From contig NC_064443.1 in NCBI RefSeq assembly GCF_023343835.1, forward strand, positions 992,001 through 1,056,000: a stretch of 64,000 bases of DNA, written 5' to 3'. The notes under the pieces were generated by a model that searched no databases, had not been told where the DNA came from, and saw only the letters and a list, made by a program, of their open reading frames with translations. Position numbers and translations under genes: made by a program. Below are positions 1-10,226 of the stretch, piece by piece. The stretch comes from Lagopus muta (lineage: Eukaryota; Chordata; Aves; Galliformes; Phasianidae). Each line of letters opens with the position of its first letter. Position 1 is the stretch's first letter.

Positions 1-1000
1 AGTGGCCAGCTTGCATCCCCTCCTTTTTTGTCCCAGAACTTATTTACTTTCTGAGCACTTCAGACGTTCGCTACCTCGATTTTTGATTTAAGCTGCCAGC
101 TCTTGGCTGCCGGCCCTATCGGCGTCCGCATTGGATGTATCCATCCCTGTGCCCACCGAGAGCCGCCCAGGCGCTGGGCCGCATTCCTGGCTTCTGGGAG
201 ATAAAGGCGGCGTGGCTGTTGCCGTCTTCCTGTCACCGCCTCTTCCCTCCGTGTCCCCCACCCGCTGTTCCCATTGACAGGGGCCGGCGCGGAGGGCGAG
301 GCGGATGGGCTGGGCTCCAGCGGGGAGCTGGTCTGCACTGTGATGCTGGGCATTTCTCTCGACATCCTTTGTTCCCCTGCTTGCTTGGAAGAGTCTGTCT
401 TCAAACAATCCCCCACTGAAGTGTTTCTTATTCATGCCACCTGCTCTGAGACGGGCTCAGACCGCAGCCTCCTGAGAACGGCGTCTCCGGGGCCGCTTTT
501 GTTCTCTCCCGGAGGCTGCCCTGCCCCTTCTACCCTTCCCCCAGGACACCGCACACGCTTCCCCCTGCCCGTGGATTCTTCCACCCCTTTTCCCGGCGAG
601 GCAGCGAGCACTGAGCTCCTCACCAAGCTGCTTCTCCCAGCCTGGCCCCGTCCTGCTGTGTGGGGCAGGCAGGTCCTGGGCGTCTGGAGGGAGCTGGAGA
701 AATGTGACAAACGTGTAAATAGTGTCTGTGTCCACTGTATCATTGGAGCAAGTGAAACGAGGAAGTTTCCTTTCCTTTCTTTTTTCTTTTTCTTTTTTTT
801 TTTTTTTACAACTTCTGTGCAACGTTGTGCTTTCCCGTGTGGATGTGTAGCTGGATCGTAATCACAGCACTAGGCGTGCCGATAGGAAGCGTGGGGTTGG
901 GAAATGTACGCTATTTATGGTCCTTCCTCTGCCTCCCAGTGCATCTGTCTACTTTTGTTAAATTTCAATAAACTTATTTGTAGATCCTGCAGGTCTGGGG
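1..1000 (+). other. Probable 3' UTR and poly(A) region of an upstream plus-strand gene (TUSC2 by synteny)
   Basis: No coding exon is recognisable here. The stretch ends with an AATAAA at 967-972 followed by T- and G/T-rich sequence, the layout of a vertebrate cleavage and polyadenylation site on the plus strand. It also holds a pyrimidine/T tract at 766-807. In mammals the gene immediately upstream of HYAL2, in the same orientation, is TUSC2, so its 3' UTR is the natural guess. I could not identify TUSC2 coding sequence, so the gene name is inference only. The alternative is plain intergenic DNA with a chance AATAAA. Confidence 0.4.
967..972 (+). promoter_or_regulatory. Candidate poly(A) signal AATAAA of the upstream transcript
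   Basis: Canonical AATAAA lies in an A/T-rich context and is followed within 30 bases by a G/T-rich segment. It would end a plus-strand transcript entering from the left edge. Confidence 0.5.
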
Positions 1001-2940
1001 GCTGGTTCCCCAGGGAAGGTTGGGGCTGGGAGCAGCTGAGCCTTGCTGGGGGGGCATTTTGGAGTTCTGAGGAATCTCGGCTTTTTCGGAAGATGACGGC
1101 AGCACCTCCCAGCACCCCCCAGTGAGGCCCTGTGCCTGGGGACAGGGGCAGGTGGTGGCTTGTTAGCGGTGGCACTTGATGAATCCGAGCCCTTTGGCTC
1201 TCTTTACCTGCTGATTTCTTCTGATGGGGGCAGCAGCACTTGCAGAGGGCTGTTCAGGTGAGCATGAGTGCTGGCAAGGAGGATTCCTGCTGCTGTGCTG
1301 CACGTGAATGGGTAATGGCGATATCTTTGATGCCGCAGCTTGGGAGCTGGGCTGTGCCATTTATGATGCGCTGGAGCGGATTCCTCTTTCTCAGCCAGAG
1401 TGCATCTCCGCCTGGGCTGCGCTGACTCAAGCAGACCTCTTCCCACCCCAGCACTGGAGCTCTGCCGGGACAGGATCTGTGCATCCGCTCCTTAATCACT
1501 CGCCTGACAAATCAGTGCCTCATCAATCGCACTAACGCAACGCATTTCTCATCACAGCATGACCCCGTGCCGGGCTGCTGCCTGCTGTCCTGGCCTCACC
1601 GGACAGAGTGAGCATGATCTCAGTGCCGTCCTGCATCCTGCTCTGCCCTGCAGCCCTGCAAGTGTTTTCCTGCCACCGCATTTACATCATTTCCTCCACG
1701 CGAGCCGGCTGCAAAACGAGCGGCTGACAAAGGCTTTAACGAGAGCGATGACCACTATGGCTCTAGGGGACCCTGGGCTCCCCGTGCAGCTGGGTCTGCC
1801 TGTTGGTCCATGGGGACCGAACCCCTTGGGGACGGCTCACGGTGTCCCGGCGACAGCGCTGGCGTCATGGCCAGGTGAAGCTGAACAATGCGGTGGTACT
1901 GGCTCAGCCACAGGGCGGCTTTGTGTCCTGCTGGGACGTGTGGCTGTGCCCCATCTCTCAGTGTCAGCCCCCTGCCTGGCCCTGACCCCTGCAGCTCCCC
2001 CGGGTGACACCCAGCCTCCTGCACAGGAGGATGGAAAATTTTAGGCATTTCTTGAGCCTGTTTGTGGCCCCAGGCAGGCGGCATGGAAGGGAAGGGCAGC
2101 ACCCGCCTGCACTGCGATTTCTTGGCTCCTGGCAAAGATTTCTTGGCAGAGCAGTGGGCAGAGTGGCACTGTGATCACACTGGGATCTCGGCCCAGGGGT
2201 GGAGGACGGAGCCCTGAAGCCATCGGCAGGAGATAACATGGGCAGGGCTGCGTGGAGGGGCTGGGGACGGATTCAGTGTGGTGACACGATGGCGTTCCTG
2301 TTCCTTGGGAGCGCTTCCGGAGATTCAGCCCTGCTTCCTTCCCCGCGCCGGCCGGGCTGGGTGGCTCCCAGCCCCGTTGTTGGGTGACATTCCCATCCTT
2401 GTGGCGTGTTCCCATGCCCGTGGCCACAGGGACAGATGGAGGGAGCTGGCACCAGAGGGATGCCCCAGGATGCAGCTGGCCTGTCCCCAATAGTTGGGCT
2501 GTGGGGGCATTGAGGCCGGTTTGTCCCCCGTCGCTCTGTGCTTTGGTGGTCTGAGGGGACACAGGGGATGTGGATGGGGAGTGTCCCTATGCAGGCCTGT
2601 TTGTCACCAACACGTCGCCCCAGGAGCAGATGGCAGCGGGGCCACTGTGACCCTGCCTCTCCCCAGCTGCTGCCTTCAGGCTGACTTCATATCCCGCTGG
2701 CAGTGACGGTGACGTATGGGTGCTGCCTTCCCAGCCCCCCGCACCCTCTTGCCACCCTCACACCCAGGCACGGGTAAGCAATGAGGATGGCCGGGCCGTG
2801 TCCCTGAGCCCACCGTCCCCCTGCTTGTCCCCATGCCCAGGGGTGCAGCCAGAGCCTCCTCCCACGTCCCCCGGGCAGGAAACCAGCGGCTGAGCCAGCA
2901 GTACTGAGCGTGTGCGCAGGACGTCCTGGCTCCCGGTGAC
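1000..2940. other. Intergenic stretch upstream of HYAL2, no gene seen
   Basis: Moderately GC-rich unique sequence. Open frames on both strands are short and match no family I know. I see no recognisable repeat or splice-linked exon. Distal regulatory sequence for HYAL2 may lie here, but nothing in the sequence proves it. Confidence 0.5.
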
Positions 2941-2951
2941 CCCTGCGTGCC

Positions 2952-3087
2952 TCGGGGACACCGCACCGGGGACACCGCCACAGCTCTGGGGACACCGCCC
3001 CGGGGACACCGCCTCCACCGCCCCGGGGACGCGGCTGCCCTCGGGACGCCACCGCGGGGACAGCGGCACCTCGGGGACGCCACCCCA
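2952..3087. repeat. Degenerate GGGGACACCGC minisatellite upstream of HYAL2
   Basis: About seven imperfect copies of a unit close to GGGGACACCGCC are strung together with variable spacers, later drifting to GGGGACGCCACC and GGGACAGCGG. The array leads directly into the HYAL2 CpG island. It explains long spurious open frames on both strands at this place. Confidence 0.7.
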
Positions 3088-3631
3088 GCGCCCCCCCCCG
3101 CCCCGGGCTCCCCCCGCCCGGCCGCCCCGCCGCCCCGCGGCGCCCCCTACCGGAGGCCCCGCCCCTGTGCCCAGGCCCCGCCCACCGCCGCGCCGGGCTC
3201 GGGGCCGGACGGGCCGTACCAAGCGCGACGCGGGCGGAGGGGAAACCCTCCCCGCGGGTCCGGCCGCACCGCGTCCGCGAGCCCCTCCGGTAGAGCGACG
3301 CCGCCTCCCGGCCCCGGGCCGCGCTGCGGGCGGGGCCGGGCCGAACGGGGCCGGAGCGGGCGGGAGGCCGCTCCCCCGCGGCGGCGGGCGTGGTGCGCGC
3401 CGGGCCGCTTTAAAAAGGGGCGGCGGGGGGAGGCAGCGACGGTGGAGCTGCGGCGGGACGCGAGAGGAGAGCGGCGGGGCCGAGAGGGGGTGCAGCCCAG
3501 CGGCAGGGCCGCACGTGGCCGCCCGGCCCCGGCCGCGTCCCGGGGGCTTTGTGTGGCGGCGGCGCCCGGCCGGGCTCCGGACAAAGGCGTCGAGGGAGCG
3601 GCGCGGCGCGGGGCCGCCCGGTGCGCGCAGG
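3060..3631 (+). promoter_or_regulatory. HYAL2: CpG-island promoter and 5' UTR of HYAL2
   Basis: Very CpG-dense sequence runs from about 3060 into the first coding exon. A TATA-like TTTAAAAA at 3409-3416 would place initiation near 3440 and give a 5' UTR of about 190 nt. A CTCF-like core (GCGCCCCCTACCGG) sits at 3140-3153. The HYAL2 frame stays open for about 700 nt upstream of the chosen ATG, but only because the DNA is so GC-rich. The protein that makes biological sense starts at 3632, where a signal peptide begins. Confidence 0.7.
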
Positions 3632-4579
3632 ATGCGCGGGGGCTGCGCGGCGGTGCTGGCGCTGGTGCCGGCGCTGCCCTGGCTGGTGCCGGCCGTCCTG
3701 GCCGTCCTGGCCCGGCAGTCCTCCGAAAAACCGTCGGCCGCGCCGCTGCTGACCCGACGGCCCTTTCTGGTGGCCTGGAATGCGCCCACGCAGGACTGCA
3801 AGCCCCGCTTCCAGGTGGCTCTGGACTTCAGCATCTTCGACCTGCACGCGTCTCCCAACGAGGGCTTCGTGGACCAGAACCTCACCATCTTCTACAAGGA
3901 GCGCCTGGGGCTCTACCCCTACTACAACAAGCGACGGGAGCCCGTCAACGGTGGCGTGCCGCAGCAGAGCAGCCTGGCTGAGCACCTGGCCCGGCTGCAG
4001 GAGGGCATCGGCAAGTACATCCGCTCGGCCACCTCGGAGGGGCTGGCGGTCATCGACTGGGAGGAGTGGCGGCCCATCTGGATGCGCAACTGGAAGCCCA
4101 AGGACGTGTACCAGGAGGTGTCCCGGGAGCTGGTGAAGCAGAGGCAGCCGTCCTGGTCCCCGGAGGAGGTGAACAAGCAGGCGGTCTTCGAGTTTGAGTC
4201 GGCCGCGCGGCAGTTCATGGTGAGAACGCTGCGGTACGCCAAGAGCTTCCGGCCCAAGCAGCTCTGGGGGTATTACCTCTTCCCCGACTGCTACAACCAC
4301 GACTACAGCAAGAACAAGGAGAGCTACACGGGGCAGTGCCCCGATGTGGAGAAGACACGCAATGACCAGCTGGCGTGGCTGTGGAACGAGAGCCTGGCGC
4401 TCTACCCCTCCATCTACCTCGACCCGCTCCTGGCTTCCACACCCAACAGCCGGAAGTTTGTCCGAGCGCGGGTGATGGAGGCCATGCGCATCTCGCGGCA
4501 GCACCACGAGGGCTACAGCCTGCCTGTCTTCGTCTACACGAGGCCTACCTACAGCCGCAAGATGGATGTGCTCAGCCAG
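3632..4579 (+). CDS. HYAL2: HYAL2 coding exon 1 (aa 1-316)
   Basis: Carries the signal peptide, the catalytic DWE motif and most of the TIM-barrel domain. It ends LSQ with donor GTAGGG at 4580, phase 0. Confidence 0.95.
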
Positions 4580-5665
4580 GTAGGGCTGGTGGTGGGGCTG
4601 CCCCCTGGTGAGGAGTTCAGACCCTTGGTGGTGTCGTTGGGATTTTCTTGTCCTGTATGTGTGTGGCCTCGAGCCGTGGAGAAGAGGTTCTGGGCCAGCT
4701 GTATGCGGCTCCCTGGAATGTGGCAGTGCCACCATCACCTTGTGTTTCTGCTGTCCTCAGCTGGGCAGCAGGACCAACCCCTTCCAATGGCACTGAGGGC
4801 CTCATTCCCTGCCAGAGGGGCTGGCAGATGCTGTCACCAGTCCCTCTAGCCCCACCAGATGTGGGGCCCTTGCAGCTAGCAGTGGGTTGTGAGAGCCTAC
4901 AGCTCTTGGGTGCCCTGGCTTTGGGACGGTTGGGTCTGGGAGCAGGCTGGTCCCTTGGGCGCTGGGATGGTCCCCTGCCTCCATGCATCTCTGGGACACA
5001 CTGTGCTGCATGGGGCTCACAGGCACTGACTGGACTCTATCCCCACAGCTGGACCTCATCTCCACCATTGGCGAGAGCGCAGCGCTGGGAGCAGCTGGGG
5101 TTATTTTCTGGGGTGACGTGGAGTACACCAAAAACCGGGTAGGTCTGAGCCCAGGTACCTGCAGCTTAAGGCTGGGGTGATCTCTGCATGTGGGGTGTTT
5201 CTCTCCCTGGGACAATCCAGCATGCCCTTGACACCCCTGTTGTTTGTTTTTTTTTTTTCCTCCCAGGAGTCATGCCAGACAATCAAGGATTATATGGAAG
5301 GAGACCTGGGCCGCTACATTGTCAACGTGACGACGGCAGCACAGCACTGCAGCACAACGCTGTGCCAGGGACAGGGCCGCTGCCTGCGCAAGAACAGCAC
5401 TGCCAACGTCTTCCTGCACCTCAACCCAGCCACCTTCCAGCTGCAGCACCGGGATGAGGAGCAGCCCCAGCGTCCTCTCATCTGGGCTAAGGGCCACCCG
5501 TCTCACACTGACATCCATTTCCTACAGACCCACTTCCGCTGTCACTGTTACCAGGGCTGGCAGGGCAACTCCTGCCAGCAGCCAGCTGGACCTCATGGGG
5601 GTGCTCCTGGCCCCCTGGCACCGATGGGTCTGGGGGTGCTGCTGGTGTTCTTGATGTGGTGCTAG
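3632..5665 (+). CDS. HYAL2: HYAL2, GPI-anchored hyaluronidase 2 (three coding exons, 478 aa)
   Basis: Coding exons are 3632-4579, 5049-5138 and 5267-5665, all joined in phase 0. The product is a glycoside hydrolase family 56 enzyme that cuts high-molecular-weight hyaluronan at the cell surface. Residues 1-28 are a signal peptide. The catalytic pair lies in GLAVIDWEEWRP, with D142 and E144 matching the family's proton donor region. HYAL2-type signatures include RPFLVAWNAPTQDC, SPNEGFV, YYLFPDCYNHDY and DLISTIGESAALGAAGV. The C-terminal part has the EGF-like cysteines (CQGQGRC, CHCYQGW) and ends in a hydrophobic segment (LGVLLVFLMWC) typical of a GPI-attachment signal. Human HYAL2 is 473 aa, so the length fits. 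The gene is intact. Its poly(A) signal lies at 5981, and HYAL1 follows immediately on the same strand, as in mammals. Confidence 0.97.
5049..5138 (+). CDS. HYAL2: HYAL2 coding exon 2 (aa 317-346)
   Basis: This 90-nt exon encodes LDLISTIGESAALG onward to KNR. The acceptor is CCCCACAG and the donor GTAGGT. The size is identical to HYAL1 coding exon 2. Confidence 0.95.
5267..5665 (+). CDS. HYAL2: HYAL2 coding exon 3 (aa 347-478)
   Basis: Acceptor TCCTCCCAG follows a long T tract. It encodes the EGF-like region and the C-terminal hydrophobic GPI signal, and stops at 5663-5665 (TAG). Confidence 0.95.
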   Translation, partial: ESCQTIKDYMEGDLGRYIVNVTTAAQHCSTTLCQGQGRCLRKNSTANVFLHLNPATFQLQHRDEEQPQRPLIWAKGHPSHTDIHFLQTHFRCHCYQGWQGNSCQQPAGPHGGAPGPLAPMGLGVLLVFLMWC

Positions 5666-6005
5666 CCAGGCCAGACTGAACGGGGGAGCCCTGCACCTTT
5701 TCTGTAGTGGTGTAGCGGACCAGTTGGAGACAGCCCTAAATCGCCTGCTGGCAACTCACTGTTGGGATGCCTCAGGGTAGTGGGATTGCCTTCTGCCCTC
5801 TGTGCTAAGGGGCTGGGGGACAGAGGGCAGAGATTTTTTTGGGGAGGGAAGGGGGTGGGAAGGGAACCTCTCCTGTTGTAAGGAGAGGAAATGGGGCAAG
5901 AGGGGTATGGGGGCAGGGAGGTGGGTGCTGCGTGGTGCTGAGCCCCCGTGCGCTGCCCGACACCAAAGTGCTTTACCTCAATTAAAGCTGGAGGAGCGAG
6001 AGAAG
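5666..6005 (+). other. HYAL2: HYAL2 3' UTR with ATTAAA poly(A) signal
   Basis: A short 3' UTR of about 340 nt. ATTAAA at 5981-5986 is the only good poly(A) signal between the HYAL2 stop codon and the next CpG island. The exact cleavage site is inferred. Confidence 0.7.
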
Positions 6006-6009
6006 GGCG

Positions 6010-6450
6010 TGGAGTGCTTGGGGCGGGGGTTGCGGAGGCGCGGACCGGTCTTCCCGTCGCTCCGGCGGCCGCGGGGCTGCGGCTGCCGCGGGCTCAGCCA
6101 CGCCGGGCCACCCACGTGGAGGCAGCGTGGCCCCGCCCGCCGCCCCGCCTCCCGGCGCGGTTCCGCCCTCGGGCCGCTCCTGGCCGCGCCTCCTCCGCGC
6201 CCGCCCGCAGATTCCCCCCGCCTCGGCCCCGCCCCCGGGCGGCTCGGCCCCGCCCCTCGCAGCGCGACCGGTGAGTGCGGGTGGGGCGGCGGATGGGGGC
6301 GCGGCGGGCTGGGCCGGGGCCGCGGCGGGGTCGGGAGGGCCGCGGCGGCACGGCGTCGTCCGTCGCTCAGCGGGGCGGGGGGCGAGGGGCTGCCCGGCCG
6401 GCGACCTCCCGGGGCTCCGTGCCGTGTCCCCGCCCTCTTCCTGCAGCTCG
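6010..6450 (+). promoter_or_regulatory. HYAL1: CpG island between HYAL2 and HYAL1, probable HYAL1 upstream promoter with noncoding exon
   Basis: A dense CpG block begins almost at the HYAL2 cleavage site. A strong splice donor (ACCG|GTGAGT) at 6271 would end a noncoding first exon. The likely acceptor is a short distance upstream of the HYAL1 ATG, for example the CCCCCAG at 6935-6941. This would be a GC-rich, broadly active promoter. The exon is predicted from the donor and CpG density only. Confidence 0.5.
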
Positions 6451-6876
6451 CTGTCCGCGGATGGGGTCGTCGCGTGTCCGCCATCCCCGAGCTTCTTCTC
6501 CCCGCGGGAGTCTCCCCAGGCTGCGGTTCCGTGCCCTGCGTGTCTCTGGCTGTGCTCCCCAGCTCCCGGTGCTGAGTGCTTCCCCCAGCGGTGCTGCAGA
6601 TGCCGCCTGTCCCCTAACAGCATCCCCTTCGCGGTGACCTTGCCCGCCGCTCCCCTTTCCTCCCTCTTCCTCCCCCTCCCCCCGTGTCTGTTTATCTTTC
6701 CAGCCCCGCTCCCCGTATCCCCATCACTCATTAAGCCACGCCGGGGCTTTGGTGCCAGGCTCTGCCCGCTGATAACTTTGGGCACCTCCCGCGGGGAGGT
6801 GAGGTGGCCTCACGTGGCTGTCACCACCAGGCGAGGGACAGGGGGGGCTGGAAGCCCTCCCCCACTCCAGCTGAGG

Positions 6877-6885
6877 ATAAAAGGG
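6877..6885 (+). promoter_or_regulatory. HYAL1: TATA-like box directly upstream of the HYAL1 start codon
   Basis: ATAAAAGGG lies 64-72 bases before the ATG. Initiation about 30 bases downstream would give a 5' UTR of roughly 40 nt without splicing. This could be a second, more tissue-restricted HYAL1 promoter alongside the CpG island. Confidence 0.45.
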
Positions 6886-6948
6886 CTGTGATCGCTGTCT
6901 CCACAACGCCAGGTTGTTCTAGAGCAGGTCCGGTCCCCCAGCGGCACC

Positions 6949-7848
6949 ATGGCACCCGGGTGGCTTTGCTGGGCCCTCCTGCTGCTCCTGCCTGCTCTGG
7001 TCCATGCTGCCGGACCTGGCCCCGTTCTGGTCAACCGCCCCTTCGTCACCATCTGGAACGTCCCCAGCGAGTCCTGTACCCAGCAGTACAACGTCACTCT
7101 GGCCCTGGAGGTCTTTGATGTCGTGGCCAACACGGAAGAGGCCTTCATGGGGCAGGACATCACACTGTTCTACAGCTCGCACCTGGGGGTCTTCCCCTAC
7201 TACACAGCGCAGGGGCAGCCAGTGAACGGGGGGCTGCCGCAGAATGCCAGCCTGGCGGCCCACCTGCAGCAGGCCAGGCGGGACATCGAGGCCGCGTTGC
7301 CCAGCGCTGCGTATGACGGGCTGGCTGTCATTGACTGGGAGCGGTGGCGCCCGCTGTGGGCCCGCGACTGGGGCTCCATGGACATCTACCGGCAGAAGTC
7401 GGAGGAGCTGGTGCAGCGGCAGCACCCGCTGTGGCCTCCCAGCCGTGTGGAGGAGGTGGCCCAGCAGCAATACCAGAAAGCTGCCCGCGCTTTCATGGAG
7501 CAGGTGCTACAGCTGGGCGAGGCCATGCGGCCTGGTGGCTACTGGGGCTTCTACGGCTTCCCCGACTGCTACAACAACAACTTCAGCAACCCGCTGTACA
7601 ATGGCAGCTGCCCGGTGGTGGAGCAGCAACGCAACCAGGAGCTGGACTGGCTCTGGAACTGCAGCCGGGCGCTCTACCCCAGCATCTACCTGCCCCAGCA
7701 GCTCCAGGGCACCGACAAGGTGCTGCGCTATGTCCGGTACCGCGTGGCCGAGGCCTTCGCTGTCCAGCAGGGCATCCTCAGCACTGCCATCCCTGTCCTG
7801 CCCTACACCGAGATCCTCTATGACAACACCTCTGCCTTTCTCTCTGAG
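6949..7848 (+). CDS. HYAL1: HYAL1 coding exon 1 (aa 1-300)
   Basis: Signal peptide and catalytic domain. It ends AFLSE with donor GTGAGG at 7849, phase 0. Confidence 0.93.
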
Positions 7849-8494
7849 GTGAGGCTAATGGCGATGGGGGGGGGGGGGCTGGTGGGGCCCCTGGTGCTGT
7901 GCCGGGGAAAGCGACCAGTGGGTTGCACCAGTGGTTTTTGACTCTGCTGTGGCGTTGTGGGGGTGTGTGGGGTGGCTCTGTGCCCAGATGATCTCTTGTC
8001 TCCCCTCGGGCATAGGAGGATCTGGTGAACACTATTGGGGAGAGTGCGGCTCAGGGTGCTGCCGGCATCATCATCTGGGGAAGCTCTGCTGACACTGCCT
8101 CCAAGGTGAGTTGGGCAGGGCTGTGAGGACCCCCTCCGCCGTGATGGGACTGTGACACCACCTCTCCTTGCAGGAGAAGTGCCTGAAGCTGAGGGACTAC
8201 CTGGATGGGGTCCTGGGCCACTACATCGTCAATGTGACAACCAGTGCCCAGCTGTGCAGCCAGAGCCTGTGCTCCGGGAACGGCCGCTGTGTGCGCAGGG
8301 AGGGCAAGACAGCCTTCCTACAGCTTGACCCCAGGCGCTTTGCCATCAACCTGAAAGCCAAAAAGCCCCAGCCTATGGTGTGGATCCTGACCGCCAACAG
8401 TGACATGTCCCAGCTGGCTGAGGACTTCACCTGCCAGTGCTACAGTGGCTGGCAGGGAGAGCACTGTGACAGCCAGGGCTCCTCTCATAAGTGA
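6949..8494 (+). CDS. HYAL1: HYAL1, secreted/lysosomal hyaluronidase 1 (three coding exons, 436 aa)
   Basis: Coding exons are 6949-7848, 8016-8105 and 8174-8494, all in phase 0. The start has a strong Kozak context (GCGGCACCATGG) followed by a signal peptide (MAPGWLCWALLLLLPALVHA). The product is a GH56 hyaluronidase that degrades hyaluronan fragments in lysosomes and extracellular fluid. Catalytic D129 and E131 sit in GLAVIDWERWRP, the same numbering as human HYAL1. I chose HYAL1 over HYAL3 because of FDVVAN, FYSSHLG, PYYTAQGQPVNGGLPQNASL, WGFYGFPDCYN and LPVLPY-like segments, and because the length (436 against 435 aa in human) fits. The C-terminal EGF-like cysteines are present (CSGNGRC, CQCYSGW). 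Unlike HYAL2 there is no hydrophobic tail; it ends SQGSSHK. No frameshift or stop is seen. Confidence 0.94.
8016..8105 (+). CDS. HYAL1: HYAL1 coding exon 2 (aa 301-330)
   Basis: A 90-nt exon encoding EDLVNTIGESAAQGAAG to TASK. The acceptor is CATAG and the donor GTGAGT. Confidence 0.93.
8174..8494 (+). CDS. HYAL1: HYAL1 coding exon 3 (aa 331-436)
   Basis: Acceptor CTTGCAG. It encodes the cysteine-rich EGF-like end of the protein and stops with TGA at 8492-8494. Confidence 0.93.
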   Translation, partial: EKCLKLRDYLDGVLGHYIVNVTTSAQLCSQSLCSGNGRCVRREGKTAFLQLDPRRFAINLKAKKPQPMVWILTANSDMSQLAEDFTCQCYSGWQGEHCDSQGSSHK

Positions 8495-8625
8495 GCAATG
8501 GCTGTCTTCCATGCTCTGTGCTGGACATGTGATGAGATGGGGAAGGTCATGCTGTCCTTCCTCCATGTGGGAAGCATGGGAAATAAAGCCCAGGCTGCTA
8601 ATAAAACTGCTGTGCATCCTATAGG
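8495..8625 (+). other. HYAL1: HYAL1 3' UTR with two AATAAA signals
   Basis: A very short 3' UTR. AATAAA occurs at 8582-8587 and again at 8600-8605, so cleavage is expected near 8610-8630. Confidence 0.8.
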
Positions 8626-9215
8626 GTTATTAAATTCTTTCACTGTGATTCTGCCAGTCACTGCTGAGTTTGTAATGGCAAGGGGAGGGGTGCAACAGCC
8701 ATGTCCCTCAGTGCCACCTAACTTGCCACAGGATCAGGCATCAGGCTGTGGAGTCATGCAGTGTCTTTTCTAATGTTATACAGAAGGCTTGATGTAGTCC
8801 TTTCCCCACTCTATGGCTTGTAGCTGAGCTGTGCCCTGCCATCCCTATGTGTTCCTAGAAGAGGTGCAGGTGCTGTAGCAGGGGCAGGGCTGGATCACCT
8901 GGGCTCCAGCTCCTGTCTTGGGCCTGGCCAACCACAATTGCCCAGTCTTCCTATGTGTACAGTGATGGCGGGGACAGAGGCAGCCCTCATCCAAGAACCA
9001 CAGGTAGGGTAGGCAGGGACTTCTGGAGGTCATCTGGTGCCACCAAGTGCATCTGGCCCAGCCCCGTGCCCATGTTTCCCAGGAAAGGAGCTCACAAACC
9101 TCTGAGCTCACAACCTCTGAGGGCAACCTGTGCCAGCGCTGGGTCCCTGCACAGCCTGAGCGTTTGCCGACGCTCAGATGGAGCTGTGCTCCAGGCTGTA
9201 CGCACTGCCTCCTCT
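8626..9215. other. Intergenic DNA downstream of HYAL1, no gene seen
   Basis: Unique sequence without a recognisable exon or repeat. Neither HYAL3 nor NAA80, the next genes in mammals, is seen here. Confidence 0.5.
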
Positions 9216-9219
9216 CTGC

Positions 9220-9610
9220 CCCGCCTTAACGCACACGGAGCGCCTTCCGCGGTCGGGACCCGCGGGCAGCCTGCAGGACGCAGCCCGGCCGCTCCGCACC
9301 ACGCGTGCACACCGCCGGCACACGCGGAGCCGAGGCACTGAGGAGCCGTCCGAGGCGTCGAGCGCCGCTTCGCCCTGCGCAGAGCCACGGCACGCAGACG
9401 GGAGCTCGGCTTCGGCGCGGGGAGAGCATCGCAGAGAAGAAGCCGAGCCTTCTGCTCACAGGAAGGCACTCGTGCTGCAGCCGCCTCCCCGGCAGCCCCG
9501 CACCGCCTCACCTGCAGCTGCGGCCCCGACAGGGCAGCTGCGGGTGCTGGGCCGGCAGCCCAGTGCGGGCTGTGCGAGGGGACGGCATAGCTGGGGTGCT
9601 GGGGGCTGAG
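9220..9610. promoter_or_regulatory. Orphan CpG island
   Basis: CpG-dense segment in otherwise ordinary sequence. Open frames through it (for example about 140 codons on the plus strand) match no family I know and look like GC-driven shadows. It could be a promoter for a noncoding transcript, since a plus-strand AATAAA lies at 10227 with no obvious gene between. Confidence 0.55.
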
Positions 9611-9611
9611 G

Positions 9612-9925
9612 GTTGTGGATAGCGAGACAGTTATTGGGTTGGTAGTTAGTGGATAGCAAAATAATTGACAGGGAGAGAGCTGGTGGATAGTAAGAAACCT
9701 ACTGTACAGCAGACAGCCAATAGCCAGAAAAACAGTAGTGAAATAGTGATAGATAGTGCATGGTGAGACAGGTAATTGATAGATGGTGTGTGGATCAAAG
9801 ATACTTAGTGGAAAGCAAAAGAGTTGGGATATTTGATTGGGAAATAGAGGACAGAAACAGCTGATGGTGAGATAGCTGATAGATAGAGTTGATAGTGATA
9901 TAGAAAGCTGATAACAGAAATTTAT
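9612..9925. repeat. Degenerate tandem repeat rich in GATAG / TGATAG
   Basis: About 300 bases in which GATAG, GTGGATAG and TGATAGATAG recur every 10-45 bases with diverged spacers. The array starts right where the CpG island stops. No transposon family is recognised. Confidence 0.6.
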
Positions 9926-10226
9926 TTGGTCTCTGCTGCAGGTGAGCCACTGAGTCCTCAGACAGCACCCTCCCCTCCAGCATGTGATGAAGAGGAGAGC
10001 CCCAGCTGACAGTGCCTGTCTGAACTGATGTGCCGAGAGAGACTTGTCCAGCAAGAGATGGAGTAGACAGAGAGCACAGGGACCCAGCTAGCTCTAAAAT
10101 GTCTTAGTAGTGCAGTTGTAAGAAAACTCTGCAAAAAAACTGTATGCCATTGTTTTAATATCCTTACATTGTGTCCAAAGCTGTGTTGGTTCATAGTTTG
10201 AGAATTCAAGAAATAGATGATGGAAC

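Noticed and set aside
2912-3631. In-frame 240-codon extension upstream of the HYAL2 ATG
   Set aside because: The frame is open only because the CpG island and minisatellite lack stops. The encoded sequence is low-complexity Pro/Arg/Gly, and the ATG at 3632 starts a proper signal peptide.
3410-4738. 442-codon minus-strand frame opposite HYAL2
   Set aside because: It is the antisense shadow of the GC-rich HYAL2 first exon. Its composition (His/Leu/Val/Arg rich) follows from the codon bias of the sense gene.
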